Shown in pieces: positions 1-6,919 of a stretch of DNA of 9,594 bases (the stretch's first letter is position 1; each line of letters opens with the position of its first letter). A program made the position numbers and the translations under genes. The stretch covers positions 1 through 9,594 of the forward strand of contig CAIPRZ010000069.1 of NCBI GenBank assembly GCA_903867585.1, in the 5' to 3' direction. The stretch is from an uncultured Chlamydiae bacterium. Its GTDB lineage: Bacteria; Chlamydiota; Chlamydiia; Chlamydiales; Rhabdochlamydiaceae. Below the pieces are notes generated by a model. The model made no database searches. It worked only from the letters and a program-made list of their open reading frames with translations, and was not told where the DNA came from.

Positions 1-1
1 A

Positions 2-481
2 GACACCCTTGAAGATCTTGTTAAATCTAGCCTGCAACTAAATAATCATAAAAAACAAATGGTTGATAAATCACTATTTGCAGATCTTGTTAAAATCAAT
101 AGGCATATGCAATCTACACATGTGCCTTTTGTAAGACAATGTGTCCAACAAACCCTTATCGAATGTAAAGGGGATATTAGTATCGTTCCCGATCTTTTAT
201 TACCGAAATTAAGTCCTGATAAGTTCCCAAAAGCGCCTTATTTTGATGGATCCTCTTTAATGGCTTTGAGGATACCACTAGATGTGTTAAATGCCCCAGA
301 ATTTCCTTTGGCTATGCATGAGTTTCTCGAGGACACATGGGAAATGGATGAAGAAAAACAGTTAACTTTAACAGATATTACCGAAGATCAGTGGCCTTTT
401 GTCTTCGGTGGCCTTAAAGCTTTAATAGAATCTGAAGAGTTTGTAATTTTTATGTATGCCTGGAAGGGCCTTGGATTCTAA
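2..481 (+). CDS. Hypothetical protein, C-terminal part (5' end outside the window)
   Basis: I do not recognise this protein. The reading frame is open from base 2 with no stop before the first in-window ATG at 59. That ATG has no Shine-Dalgarno sequence in front of it, so the gene most likely starts beyond the left edge. The visible part is about 159 residues. It is soluble-looking, rich in Leu, Asp, Glu and Lys, and has no membrane segment or signal peptide. The end is acidic and then aromatic (Trp, Phe, Tyr), closing with a Gly-Leu-Gly-Phe tail. A short Asp-Leu-Val-Lys motif occurs twice, 23 residues apart, near the left edge. It is the only plus-strand gene here, and its stop lies 5 bases from the stop of the convergent HAD phosphatase gene. 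That it is coding is likely; its function is unknown. Confidence 0.7.
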   Translation, partial: DTLEDLVKSSLQLNNHKKQMVDKSLFADLVKINRHMQSTHVPFVRQCVQQTLIECKGDISIVPDLLLPKLSPDKFPKAPYFDGSSLMALRIPLDVLNAPEFPLAMHEFLEDTWEMDEEKQLTLTDITEDQWPFVFGGLKALIESEEFVIFMYAWKGLGF

Positions 482-486
482 ATGCT

Positions 487-1134
487 TCATTTAATAAGCT
501 GATTAAAAACCGAATGCTTCATTAACTGATCAAAACTTGTAAACTGCTCTTTATGATCTAGATTATAAGAGGATATGAAAAAGGGGTGAACCTTTGCATT
601 TTTTAGAGCAGTAAGCCCCCGAGGGCTATCTTCAAAGCCAGCCGCTTTTTCTGGTTTTATATTTAGGACATTCAAGGCTTTTAAATAACCATCAGGAGAG
701 GGCTTAGCATTGTGATAATCTTCCCTTGTGATCCAAATAGGGATATTCCATAAAAAAGGTTGCTTTTGGCAAATAGCAAGCACCATAGAACAGGAAGAAT
801 TTGTGACAACGGCCATCTTTTTATGGTGCGCTTTTAGATGATTGATAAAAGTTTCCACCCCAGGCATCAGTTTTAAGGGCTTTTCCTCAACAAGGCTAGA
901 AAATTTAGATTTAACGGTATGGTAAAGCTCTTGCCATACTTTTTCAGCTTCTGGAAACAGTTCTAAAGTCGCTGTTTTTAAACCCATAGATTGGGTGTGA
1001 GCCTTTTCACAATAGGTTTTAAAATCCCAAGGGACATTAAACCCAAATTTGGCGCATGTTGTACAAAAAGCCTCGTAATGAAGCGGCTCGCTATCCACAA
1101 GCAAGCCATCAAGATCAAATAAAAATGCATCCAT
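487..1134 (-). CDS. HAD-superfamily hydrolase, beta-phosphoglucomutase/phosphatase-like
   Basis: Probable small-molecule phosphatase or phosphomutase of the haloacid dehalogenase superfamily, 215 residues, cytoplasmic. All four HAD motifs are visible. Motif I is DLDG with nucleophile Asp7 and acid/base Asp9, followed by the LLVDSEPLH stretch typical of the beta-phosphoglucomutase/YcjU/GPP group. Motif II is Thr111 in VVTNSS. Motif III is Lys144 in AKPSPDGY. Motif IV is Glu168-Asp169 in GFEDSPRG. Residues 15-80 form the helical cap (type C1) that sets substrate choice, so the substrate cannot be named. The length is normal for the family. The start lies 2 bases after the stop of the glycyl-tRNA synthetase gene, with only a weak AGAG in front, so translation is probably coupled to it. 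The 3' end carries a small duplicated segment, and the stop codon falls in the second copy. Family assignment is firm; the reaction is unknown. Confidence 0.9.
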   Translation of the reverse strand: MDAFLFDLDGLLVDSEPLHYEAFCTTCAKFGFNVPWDFKTYCEKAHTQSMGLKTATLELFPEAEKVWQELYHTVKSKFSSLVEEKPLKLMPGVETFINHLKAHHKKMAVVTNSSCSMVLAICQKQPFLWNIPIWITREDYHNAKPSPDGYLKALNVLNIKPEKAAGFEDSPRGLTALKNAKVHPFFISSYNLDHKEQFTSFDQLMKHSVFNQLIK

Positions 1135-1136
1135 CT

Positions 1137-2522
1137 CTAAAGCTCAGAATGCATATGTTGATGAAGCACTTTAGAAATATCAGATAATAAAACGCGATGC
1201 TGTTGCATCGAATCTCTATGCCTTAAAGTGACCGTTTGATCTTCTAGGGTTTGGAAATCGATCGTTATACAAAAAGGAGTTCCGATCTCATCATGGCGAC
1301 GATACCTTTTACCAATAGCGCCTGACTCATCGTAATCAGCCTTAAAGTTTTTACGTAGATTCTTATAAAGCTCTTCAGCAACTTTTGTCAGTTCTGGCTT
1401 TTTCATTAAAGGGAAAATAGCTACTTTAATAGGAGCCATAAGCGGATGGAAACGGAGGACGGTTCTAACCTCCCCATTTTCAAGCTTTTCTTCATCGTAG
1501 GCTTCACATAACATCGCAAGCAGGGCCCTGTCCACCCCGAAGGTTGGCTCCAAAACATGAGGAACAAAACGCTCATTAGTTTTGGGATCAAGATAAGAGA
1601 GCTTATGACCGGAGAACTTTTCATGTTGAGTTAAATCAAAATCGGTCCGGTAAGCAAGACCAAATAATTCTGATCTGCCAAAAGGAAAATCATACATCAC
1701 ATCAACAGTGCGCTTTGAATAGTGAGAAAGCTTTTCTTTTTGATGCTCATAAAAAGAGAGGTTTTTTTCTGATAATCCTAAAAGATGGCAAAACTTTTTC
1801 ATCTCATTTAGCCACGATTCAAAATGGGACTCCCAGGTTGTGGGATGAATAAAATATTCAATTTCCATTTGCTCAAATTCGATTTGTCTAAATAAAAAGT
1901 TACCTGGTGTTATTTCATTACGAAAAGCTTTACCAATTTGGGCAATACCGAATGGAACCTGTACTCTCATGGTATCAACCACATTTTTAAAATCTAAAAA
2001 TATCGCTTGAGCCGTTTCAGGTCTTAGGTAGACCGCATCATCGCTGCCAGCTCCTGTTTTAGAAATATGAGTGGAAAACATGAGATTAAAGTGTCTGGGC
2101 GCTGTCCAATCGTGTTTACCACATTTTGGACAAACCACCTCATTACGGGTTGAAAGGGTAGAGAGCTCTTCAAGTGACAATCCTTCTGTATCCATATGAA
2201 GACAAGCTTCTAAAAGATGGTCCACACGCAGTCTTGCTTTACACGATTTGCAATCAATCAAAGCATCGTTAAATCCTGCTACATGGCCTGAAGCTTCCCA
2301 GGTTCTTGGATGAAGAAGTATGGGTCCGTCTAAGCCCACCATGTCATCTCTTTGATCGATAAATAAAGACCAAAATAGATTTTTAATTTGACGTTTTAGT
2401 TCAGCTCCAAGAGGTCCATAGCTATAAGTATTAGCAAATCCCCCGTATAAATCAGAACCGGGATAGACAAATCCCCTCCGCTTACAAAGTGAAACTACTT
2501 TTTTTAACTTATCCTCTTGCAT
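1137..2522 (-). CDS. glyS: Glycine--tRNA ligase, single-chain dimeric (alpha2) type
   Basis: Charges tRNA-Gly with glycine using ATP; cytoplasmic class II synthetase of 461 residues. This is the dimeric form shared with archaea, eukaryotes and some bacteria, not the bacterial GlyQ/GlyS alpha-beta form. The N-terminal RRGFVYPGSDLYGG stretch (15-28) is typical of this form. A Cys-X2-Cys pair at 91/94 and another at 131/134 form a probable zinc knuckle in the insertion. RPETAQAIF lies at 167-175. Motif 2 (FRNEITPG, with FRQIEFEQME) is at 200-220 and motif 3 (EPTFGVDRALLAML) at 325-338. The HGTP anticodon-binding domain covers about 363-455. The length is normal for bacterial members. A GGTGG sequence 6 bases before the ATG supports this start. 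The gene follows an alpha/beta hydrolase by 87 bases and lies just ahead of a HAD phosphatase. No T-box leader is visible upstream. The symbol glyS (or glyQS) is used loosely for this form. Confidence 0.95.
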   Translation of the reverse strand: MQEDKLKKVVSLCKRRGFVYPGSDLYGGFANTYSYGPLGAELKRQIKNLFWSLFIDQRDDMVGLDGPILLHPRTWEASGHVAGFNDALIDCKSCKARLRVDHLLEACLHMDTEGLSLEELSTLSTRNEVVCPKCGKHDWTAPRHFNLMFSTHISKTGAGSDDAVYLRPETAQAIFLDFKNVVDTMRVQVPFGIAQIGKAFRNEITPGNFLFRQIEFEQMEIEYFIHPTTWESHFESWLNEMKKFCHLLGLSEKNLSFYEHQKEKLSHYSKRTVDVMYDFPFGRSELFGLAYRTDFDLTQHEKFSGHKLSYLDPKTNERFVPHVLEPTFGVDRALLAMLCEAYDEEKLENGEVRTVLRFHPLMAPIKVAIFPLMKKPELTKVAEELYKNLRKNFKADYDESGAIGKRYRRHDEIGTPFCITIDFQTLEDQTVTLRHRDSMQQHRVLLSDISKVLHQHMHSEL

Positions 2523-2560
2523 GAATGACCACCGTGAATGGGAAATATTACCAAGCAGAT

Positions 2561-2590
2561 ATCATAATAGATTCCTCTTATCATATGCAA
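2561..2590 (-). promoter_or_regulatory. Possible sigma-70-type promoter for the glycyl-tRNA synthetase gene
   Basis: On the minus strand a TATGAT (-10, five of six consensus bases; plus-strand 2561-2566) follows a poor -35 TTGCAT (2585-2590) with an 18-base spacer. It lies about 40 bases before the GlyRS start, in the 87-base gap after the hydrolase gene. No clear terminator separates the two genes, so read-through from the hydrolase gene is equally possible. Confidence 0.35.
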
Positions 2591-2609
2591 TGATTGCTCT
2601 AAGGCTCTC

Positions 2610-3755
2610 TTAACGAGTCCGATTTTCAGCTTCTGTTAAAACTTTTTCATAAGCCATTACCTGTATAGGATAATTGGCGATAGAAAAAGGAAGGCTATGG
2701 GCTTTGATTCCTAAAAGAATTCTTTTAACGTATATCTTCCAGGCCTTTATAGCCTCAGCCAGTTGCTCTTGATAGGTTTTAGCTGGCGCTTGATAGGCCA
2801 CAATCGCTGTATTTGAGCTTGGTGTATCATCAGGCTCTGGCGATGGCAGATCGATCAATTTATAAAAAGCTTTTCCTTCTGTTTGATCTTGTAAAGCTGT
2901 GGCAAGCGATGTTTCGGAAGGAATGACGGAATCGGTTTCTGATCTAATCACAACAACTTTAGTATGCGCTAATTTTAATACCGATTGCAAAGAATCAATC
3001 TGCCACCCTGTATAACTTAAAAGACCAGACATAAACCATTTCAAAAGATTTAAAGGCATCGCACAATGAATGGTTTGGATCAGTTGAGAATAAGAACGGT
3101 CAATACAAACGCTTGCTGGCTTAATCCCCTCTTTTTCAAGTCTTGCTACAACATTGACAGCTACAGCTCCTCCCATGGACATCCCATAAAAATGGATCTT
3201 ATGGGGATCAAGAGCGATTTCATTATAGGCGTATTGAGCTACACTATACCCATCTTCGAGTAAGTCTTGGGGTACAGTGATGAAGCCTGTGCTCTGTCCA
3301 ACTCCCCTATAATTAACAAGAAGAATGCTTGTATTGAAATTTTCATATAACTCTTTAAGTCCCTCAAAATACCAGTTTTCATAGCATCCACCTATGCCGC
3401 AGTAAACCACCATCAATCGACCACGAACTCTGGGTTTGCCATGTTGGGTTTCCAATCGATCTCTTGGTGTCATGAGGATGCCTTCAAGAACATCTTTATT
3501 TGAAGTTGTAATTTGGACACCAATATTAACTGGCCCTTTATCCGCTCCTATAAGAGCGTCCTCTTTTGGGGCTGATAAGATCATGAGTCTGCGGTTTTTT
3601 AATTCATTCAAAGAACTATATGAATAGTTAAACCGTTGATTAGTCATTAATATTAAAGCTGCTAATCGCTGTGTAGAGTAATAAAGTCCTGAAGAAATGG
3701 TTTGTGCCACTTGTGTAGGTACTGAAATAAAAACAAACTTAAGAGAATTAATCAT
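2610..3755 (-). CDS. Alpha/beta hydrolase, CHLPS (DUF818)-like
   Basis: Predicted serine hydrolase of the alpha/beta fold, 381 residues; substrate unknown. A nucleophile elbow GMSMGG places Ser193 as nucleophile. It follows the strand/loop HFYGMSMGGAVAVN that is typical of the fold. LLVNYRGVGQSTG (145-157) is the usual strand plus turn before it. YCGIGGCYENW (118-128) probably supplies the oxyanion loop. Asp275 in RSETDSVIPSE is the likely acid. A late His is needed for the triad; His353 (AHSLPF) is the best candidate. The first 80 residues and the 290-345 stretch look like lineage-specific additions. The pattern resembles the chlamydial CHLPS family (Pfam DUF818), from memory. There is no obvious signal peptide or membrane helix. 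A strong AAGGAG ribosome site fixes the start. It is separated from the permease gene upstream by a terminator, and is probably the first gene of a unit with glyS and the HAD gene. Confidence 0.8.
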   Translation of the reverse strand: MINSLKFVFISVPTQVAQTISSGLYYSTQRLAALILMTNQRFNYSYSSLNELKNRRLMILSAPKEDALIGADKGPVNIGVQITTSNKDVLEGILMTPRDRLETQHGKPRVRGRLMVVYCGIGGCYENWYFEGLKELYENFNTSILLVNYRGVGQSTGFITVPQDLLEDGYSVAQYAYNEIALDPHKIHFYGMSMGGAVAVNVVARLEKEGIKPASVCIDRSYSQLIQTIHCAMPLNLLKWFMSGLLSYTGWQIDSLQSVLKLAHTKVVVIRSETDSVIPSETSLATALQDQTEGKAFYKLIDLPSPEPDDTPSSNTAIVAYQAPAKTYQEQLAEAIKAWKIYVKRILLGIKAHSLPFSIANYPIQVMAYEKVLTEAENRTR

Positions 3756-3763
3756 AAATTTTC

Positions 3764-3769
3764 TCCTTT
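3764..3769 (-). promoter_or_regulatory. Ribosome binding site of the alpha/beta hydrolase gene
   Basis: AAGGAG on the minus strand, 8 bases before the ATG at 3755. This is the clearest Shine-Dalgarno sequence in the window and supports the chosen start. The stretch from here to about 3805 is extremely A/T-rich, with long A runs on the plus strand. Confidence 0.75.
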
Positions 3770-3825
3770 GGAAAAAAAATTTTACAAAAGAAAAAAAATT
3801 AATGATAGGTCTTATTAAGAAATAT

Positions 3826-3852
3826 TAGAAAAAGGAGGCTAAAGCCCCCTTT
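3826..3852 (-). terminator. Intrinsic terminator after the amino acid permease gene
   Basis: On the minus-strand transcript AAAGGGGGC (3852-3844) pairs with GCCUCCUUU (3839-3831) around a UUUA loop. This gives nine pairs including one G-U. The stem runs straight into further U residues (3830-3828), then C, U and A. It begins two bases after the permease stop codon and closes the accD-dut-ptsN-permease unit. Confidence 0.85.
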
Positions 3853-3854
3853 CT

Positions 3855-5318
3855 TTATTTTTTGCGTGCTGGTTTTCTTAAAACGCTATTTTTTATGCTG
3901 TAACTAAAATAGATCCATAAACCCAGTCCCATCCAAATCAAAAGCTGCATCCAGGTCACCCAAGGAAGCATGAACATCTGGAATACGCAAGCTAAAGTCC
4001 CAATCAACGGAACCCAAGGCATAAAGGGTGTTTTAAAAGGTCTATGTAATAGAGGTTGTTTGGCTCTTAAAACTAGAACTCCAAAACAGACAATGGCAAA
4101 CGCCATTAAAGTTCCCATGGAAACAAGCTGGCCTAAAATTTCTACAGGGAATAATCCAGCTACAAGTAAAGCAAGAGCTGTTACTGCTAATGTGATGATG
4201 AATGGGGTTCTATAGGTGCTATGTACTTTAGTAAAGACTTTTGGAAGGAGTCCATCTTGAGCCATCGTGAAAAAGATTCGCGCTTGTCCCATAATCATTA
4301 CAAGAATAACAGAGGTAAGGCCCGCTAAGATCGCCAGTTTTACTAAAAATCCAATCCATAAAAATTTAGGACCTAAAGCAGCTATTGCCACTGCTATCGG
4401 ATCTGCAACATTGAGTTTAGTGTAGCTCACAATACCTGTTAAAACAAGGGCAACTAAAATATAGACAATAGTTGAAACTCCTAAAGATCCAAGCATCGCT
4501 TTAGGTAAATCTTTTTGCGGATTTTTGGCTTCTTGAGCAAGCGTTGAAAGGGCATCAAAACCAATGAATGCAAAAAAGACAAGACCTGCTCCCCTAAATA
4601 TGCCAGAAAAACCATAGTGACCAAAAACACCAGTATTTTGAGGAATAAAAGGCTGCCAATTTTCTTTTTTAACAAAAAATAAGCCAAGACCAATAAAAAC
4701 AGCAATAACAAGGAGTTTGATAAAGACCATAACATTATTAAAAGAAGCGGCCGCTTTAACTCCTGTTGCTACTAAAACCCCCATAAGGAGTGTGATAATA
4801 ACAGCGGGAAGGTTGATAAAACTACCCGTCATTGACCACCCTTCCACCACTGAATAACTCAAAGGGGCTGTTACTAAACTTTTAGGCAATATTAGACCAA
4901 GATCATTGAGTATACTTGTAAAATAACCCGACCAGCCCACAGCTACTGTGGCTGCAGAAAATAGATACTCTAACGTAAGTCCCCACCCAATAATCCAGGC
5001 AATAAGCTCGCCCATCGTTACATAAGCATAGGAATAAGCGCTTCCAGCAATCGGAATTAAAGAGGCAAATTCAGCATAACAAAGCGCTGCAAACACACAG
5101 ATAATAGCTGCTAAAATAAACGATATTGAAATCGCAGGTCCTGCATACTGAGCTGCTGCTTCTCCTGATAAGACAAAAATACCAGCTCCGATGATAGCCC
5201 CGATTCCCATGGCCAAAAGGCTCCAAGGTCCGAGTGTTTTTTTAAGACCGGCTTTATTACTAGAGGCCTCACTTAAAAGAGTGCGGATTGATTTTTTTAA
5301 AAATAGTTGTTTTGACAT
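3855..5318 (-). CDS. Amino acid permease, APC superfamily (cationic amino acid transporter-like)
   Basis: Inner-membrane transporter of 487 residues, probably moving an amino acid by proton symport or exchange. It has the hydrophobic pattern of an APC-family permease with about 12-14 helices. The first helix has the unwound substrate-site motif GAIIGAGIFVLSG (40-52). Helix 2 ends with CYAEFASLIPIAGSAYSY (80-97). Helix 6 carries FFAFIGFDALSTLAQEAKNP (248-267), the signature shared by bacterial YfnA-like permeases and the animal CAT carriers. QARIFFTMAQDGLLP (345-359) is another family motif. The charged N- and C-termini are cytoplasmic by the positive-inside rule. The preferred amino acid cannot be read from sequence. 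It is the last gene of the operon: it starts 6 bases after the stop of HTH-ptsN without a good ribosome site, suggesting coupled translation, and ends at a hairpin terminator. I do not recall a permease at this spot in Chlamydiaceae. Confidence 0.92.
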   Translation of the reverse strand: MSKQLFLKKSIRTLLSEASSNKAGLKKTLGPWSLLAMGIGAIIGAGIFVLSGEAAAQYAGPAISISFILAAIICVFAALCYAEFASLIPIAGSAYSYAYVTMGELIAWIIGWGLTLEYLFSAATVAVGWSGYFTSILNDLGLILPKSLVTAPLSYSVVEGWSMTGSFINLPAVIITLLMGVLVATGVKAAASFNNVMVFIKLLVIAVFIGLGLFFVKKENWQPFIPQNTGVFGHYGFSGIFRGAGLVFFAFIGFDALSTLAQEAKNPQKDLPKAMLGSLGVSTIVYILVALVLTGIVSYTKLNVADPIAVAIAALGPKFLWIGFLVKLAILAGLTSVILVMIMGQARIFFTMAQDGLLPKVFTKVHSTYRTPFIITLAVTALALLVAGLFPVEILGQLVSMGTLMAFAIVCFGVLVLRAKQPLLHRPFKTPFMPWVPLIGTLACVFQMFMLPWVTWMQLLIWMGLGLWIYFSYSIKNSVLRKPARKK

Positions 5319-5324
5319 AAGAGA

Positions 5325-5996
5325 TTATTTAGGAAGTGGAGTGTTAAGTTCTTTTTCCCATTCAAGGACCTCTTTTAAAATAGAGGCATGAGTGGCGTCT
5401 TGGTGAATCCATGAAAGCGCGTGAGCTTTATGAATAATATGTGCCAATTTCGAAAGGAGATTTAAATGGCTCTTGTCGGAACCTGCCATTAGAAAGAAAA
5501 AAGTATGAACTTTTTTGTGATCAAGGGCATTAAAATCGACCCCATTTTTAACATGAACAATAAATAAGATATCTTGTCTTACAGATTCCATCCTTTCTCT
5601 TGGATGGGGAATAGCAAAACCTGAACCCATCGCTGTAGAACTTAAAAGTTCTCTATCTTGTAAAAGTTCATACAATCCTTCAGGATCAATGCCTAATTTT
5701 TCAGCTAAATGATGGGCCCCTAATTTTAAAATAGAAGCCTCTTCAAGATCATGACTATAATAATAACCCCCTCTTGCTAGCGCTCTATAAATATTATAGG
5801 GTAAGCTTTGAGAATGATTATCCCAAAAACTGTGATGCATCATCCAGGATTCGATTTCTACAAGATTAAATCTTTTTTCCTGACCCAAGGTATAGCAAGG
5901 AAGATTGTTTTCATTAATATAGCGATCCAAATCAAGGGGTGAAACATTGAGCAATGTCTCAACTTGAACTCGTGTCAAATCCATGATTATTCCCAT
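5325..5996 (-). CDS. ptsN: PTS IIA-type (PtsN-like) protein with N-terminal excisionase/MerR-type HTH domain
   Basis: Two-domain protein, 223 residues from the first ATG. Residues 5-52 (DLTRVQVETLLNVSPLDLDRYI, then the FNLVEIESWM end) look like an excisionase-type helix-turn-helix. Residues about 88-215 are a fructose/nitrogen-type PTS IIA domain, with the phosphorylated His131 in GSGFAIPHPRE. This should allow phosphate taken from HPr to change DNA or partner binding; that role is inferred. A PtsN with an HTH domain next to a plain PtsN is known from C. trachomatis (CT290/CT291). The first ATG overlaps the end of the upstream ptsN by 38 bases and has no ribosome site. A second ATG at 5984 (Met5, overlap 26 bases) begins MDLT, where the HTH domain starts, and may be the true start. 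The permease gene follows after 6 bases. No sugar-specific EIIB or EIIC gene lies in the window. Confidence 0.9.
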   Translation of the reverse strand: MGIIMDLTRVQVETLLNVSPLDLDRYINENNLPCYTLGQEKRFNLVEIESWMMHHSFWDNHSQSLPYNIYRALARGGYYYSHDLEEASILKLGAHHLAEKLGIDPEGLYELLQDRELLSSTAMGSGFAIPHPRERMESVRQDILFIVHVKNGVDFNALDHKKVHTFFFLMAGSDKSHLNLLSKLAHIIHKAHALSWIHQDATHASILKEVLEWEKELNTPLPK

Positions 5997-6429
5997 TTAA
6001 GGCGTTTAAGACATCTTGAGTATTTTTAGCTTTAAAAAGCAAGGAACGAACCTGCTTTTGTTTAATTTTTTGAGTCAGTTCTGAGAGTAATTTTAAATAG
6101 ACCAGTTGCTGATCAGAAGGCCCGCCGATCAGAAAAATCACTTTAACAGGAAGCTGATCAATAGCATCCCACTCGCACGTGCCTTCTTTTAAAATACCGC
6201 AGGCCACAAAAAAATGGTCCAATGAATCCATTTTAGCATGAGGGAGGGCGATTCCAAGGCCAACACCGGTTGAAACAAGCTTTTCTCGATCAAAAACCGC
6301 TTTTGTGAAAGCTTTTTCATCATCGATTAACCCAGCTTGCTTAATTTGATGGCATAAATCGGAAAGAAGTTCAAATTTAGGAGCTTCTTTTAAGAAGAAG
6401 ATAGCCTTTTTTTTTAGTGCAAATTCCAT
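5959..6429 (-). CDS. ptsN: PTS IIA-like nitrogen-regulatory protein PtsN
   Basis: Single-domain EIIA of the fructose/mannitol/Ntr class, 156 residues, cytoplasmic. The phosphoacceptor is His64 in STGVGLGIALPHAK, an exact family motif. FLIGGPSDQQLVYLKLLSELTQKI (about 99-122) matches the second conserved block, where the usual Pro/Ala/His pattern is replaced by Pro-Ser-Asp-Gln-Gln. In other bacteria PtsN takes phosphate from HPr or NPr and regulates potassium, nitrogen or carbon functions by protein contact; its chlamydial target is unknown. The first 15 residues are basic-hydrophobic and unlike the usual PtsN start. The start lies 12 bases after the dut stop with only an AAGAA-like ribosome site. 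Its 3' end overlaps the HTH-ptsN gene, so the two IIA proteins are probably made together. Confidence 0.92.
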   Translation of the reverse strand: MEFALKKKAIFFLKEAPKFELLSDLCHQIKQAGLIDDEKAFTKAVFDREKLVSTGVGLGIALPHAKMDSLDHFFVACGILKEGTCEWDAIDQLPVKVIFLIGGPSDQQLVYLKLLSELTQKIKQKQVRSLLFKAKNTQDVLNALNGNNHGFDTSSS

Positions 6430-6441
6430 GAAAATTCTTTT

Positions 6442-6885
6442 TTATTTTATACCTGATGAACCAAATCCACCCTCTCCTCGAGCTGAAGTTGAGAGCGTTT
6501 CTATGCTATAGAATTGAGCTTGCTCTACTTTTGCACAAACCATTTGTGCAATGCGCATTTTGGGTTCAATAACAAAAGAGTTTTTAGAATGATTAATTAA
6601 AATAACTCCGATTTCCCCTTTATAATCAGCATCAATAGTGCCTGGGGTATTTAAAACCGTAATTCCATTTTTTAGAGCAAGACCTGAACGGGGTCTAATT
6701 TGCACCTCATAACCTTCTGGAATATCTAAAAAAAGACCCGTTGGAACAAGTATTGAGCTTCCGGATTCTAAAACAAGAGATTCTGAGATGTTAGCTTTAA
6801 GATCAGCACCCGCTGCAAGCTTTGTGGCATAAAAAGGCATAAGACTTTCATCAGAGGTTTTAACCCCTATTAGTAGTTTTTCCAT
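6442..6885 (-). CDS. dut: Deoxyuridine 5'-triphosphate nucleotidohydrolase (dUTPase)
   Basis: Cleaves dUTP to dUMP and pyrophosphate, keeping uracil out of DNA and feeding dTMP synthesis. At 147 residues it is a normal homotrimeric dUTPase. All five motifs are present: motif 1 AGADLKA (25-31), motif 2 RPRSGLA (64-70), motif 3 NTPGTIDADYKGEIGVIL (79-96) with catalytic Asp85, motif 4 RIAQMV (111-116), and the glycine-rich motif 5 RGEGGFGSSG (136-145) that closes over the active site. No residue that I would expect is missing. An AGG about 9 bases before the ATG acts as ribosome site. The gene sits 34 bases after accD and 12 bases before ptsN, the same neighbours as in Chlamydiaceae. Confidence 0.97.
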   Translation of the reverse strand: MEKLLIGVKTSDESLMPFYATKLAAGADLKANISESLVLESGSSILVPTGLFLDIPEGYEVQIRPRSGLALKNGITVLNTPGTIDADYKGEIGVILINHSKNSFVIEPKMRIAQMVCAKVEQAQFYSIETLSTSARGEGGFGSSGIK

Positions 6886-6919
6886 AGCAACCTAGAAATT
6901 TTAGAAAAATTTGATCGTG

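Noticed and set aside
59..481. Complete gene starting at the ATG at 59
   Set aside because: The frame is open to the left edge and no Shine-Dalgarno sequence precedes this ATG, so it is more likely an internal Met.
2523..2609. T-box or other riboswitch leader before the glycyl-tRNA synthetase gene
   Set aside because: The gap is only 87 bases, with no specifier stem, T-box sequence or antiterminator hairpin; only a 5-base GCAAT/ATTGC inverted repeat is visible.
3970..4215. Plus-strand reading frame opposite the permease
   Set aside because: Antisense shadow with no start signal, no recognisable motif and full overlap with a well supported gene; the same holds for the plus-strand frames opposite accD and the hydrolase.
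4481..4735. Hydrophobic reading frame on the minus strand
   Set aside because: Shifted-frame shadow of the permease gene; hydrophobicity follows from the codons of the real membrane protein and there is no ribosome site.
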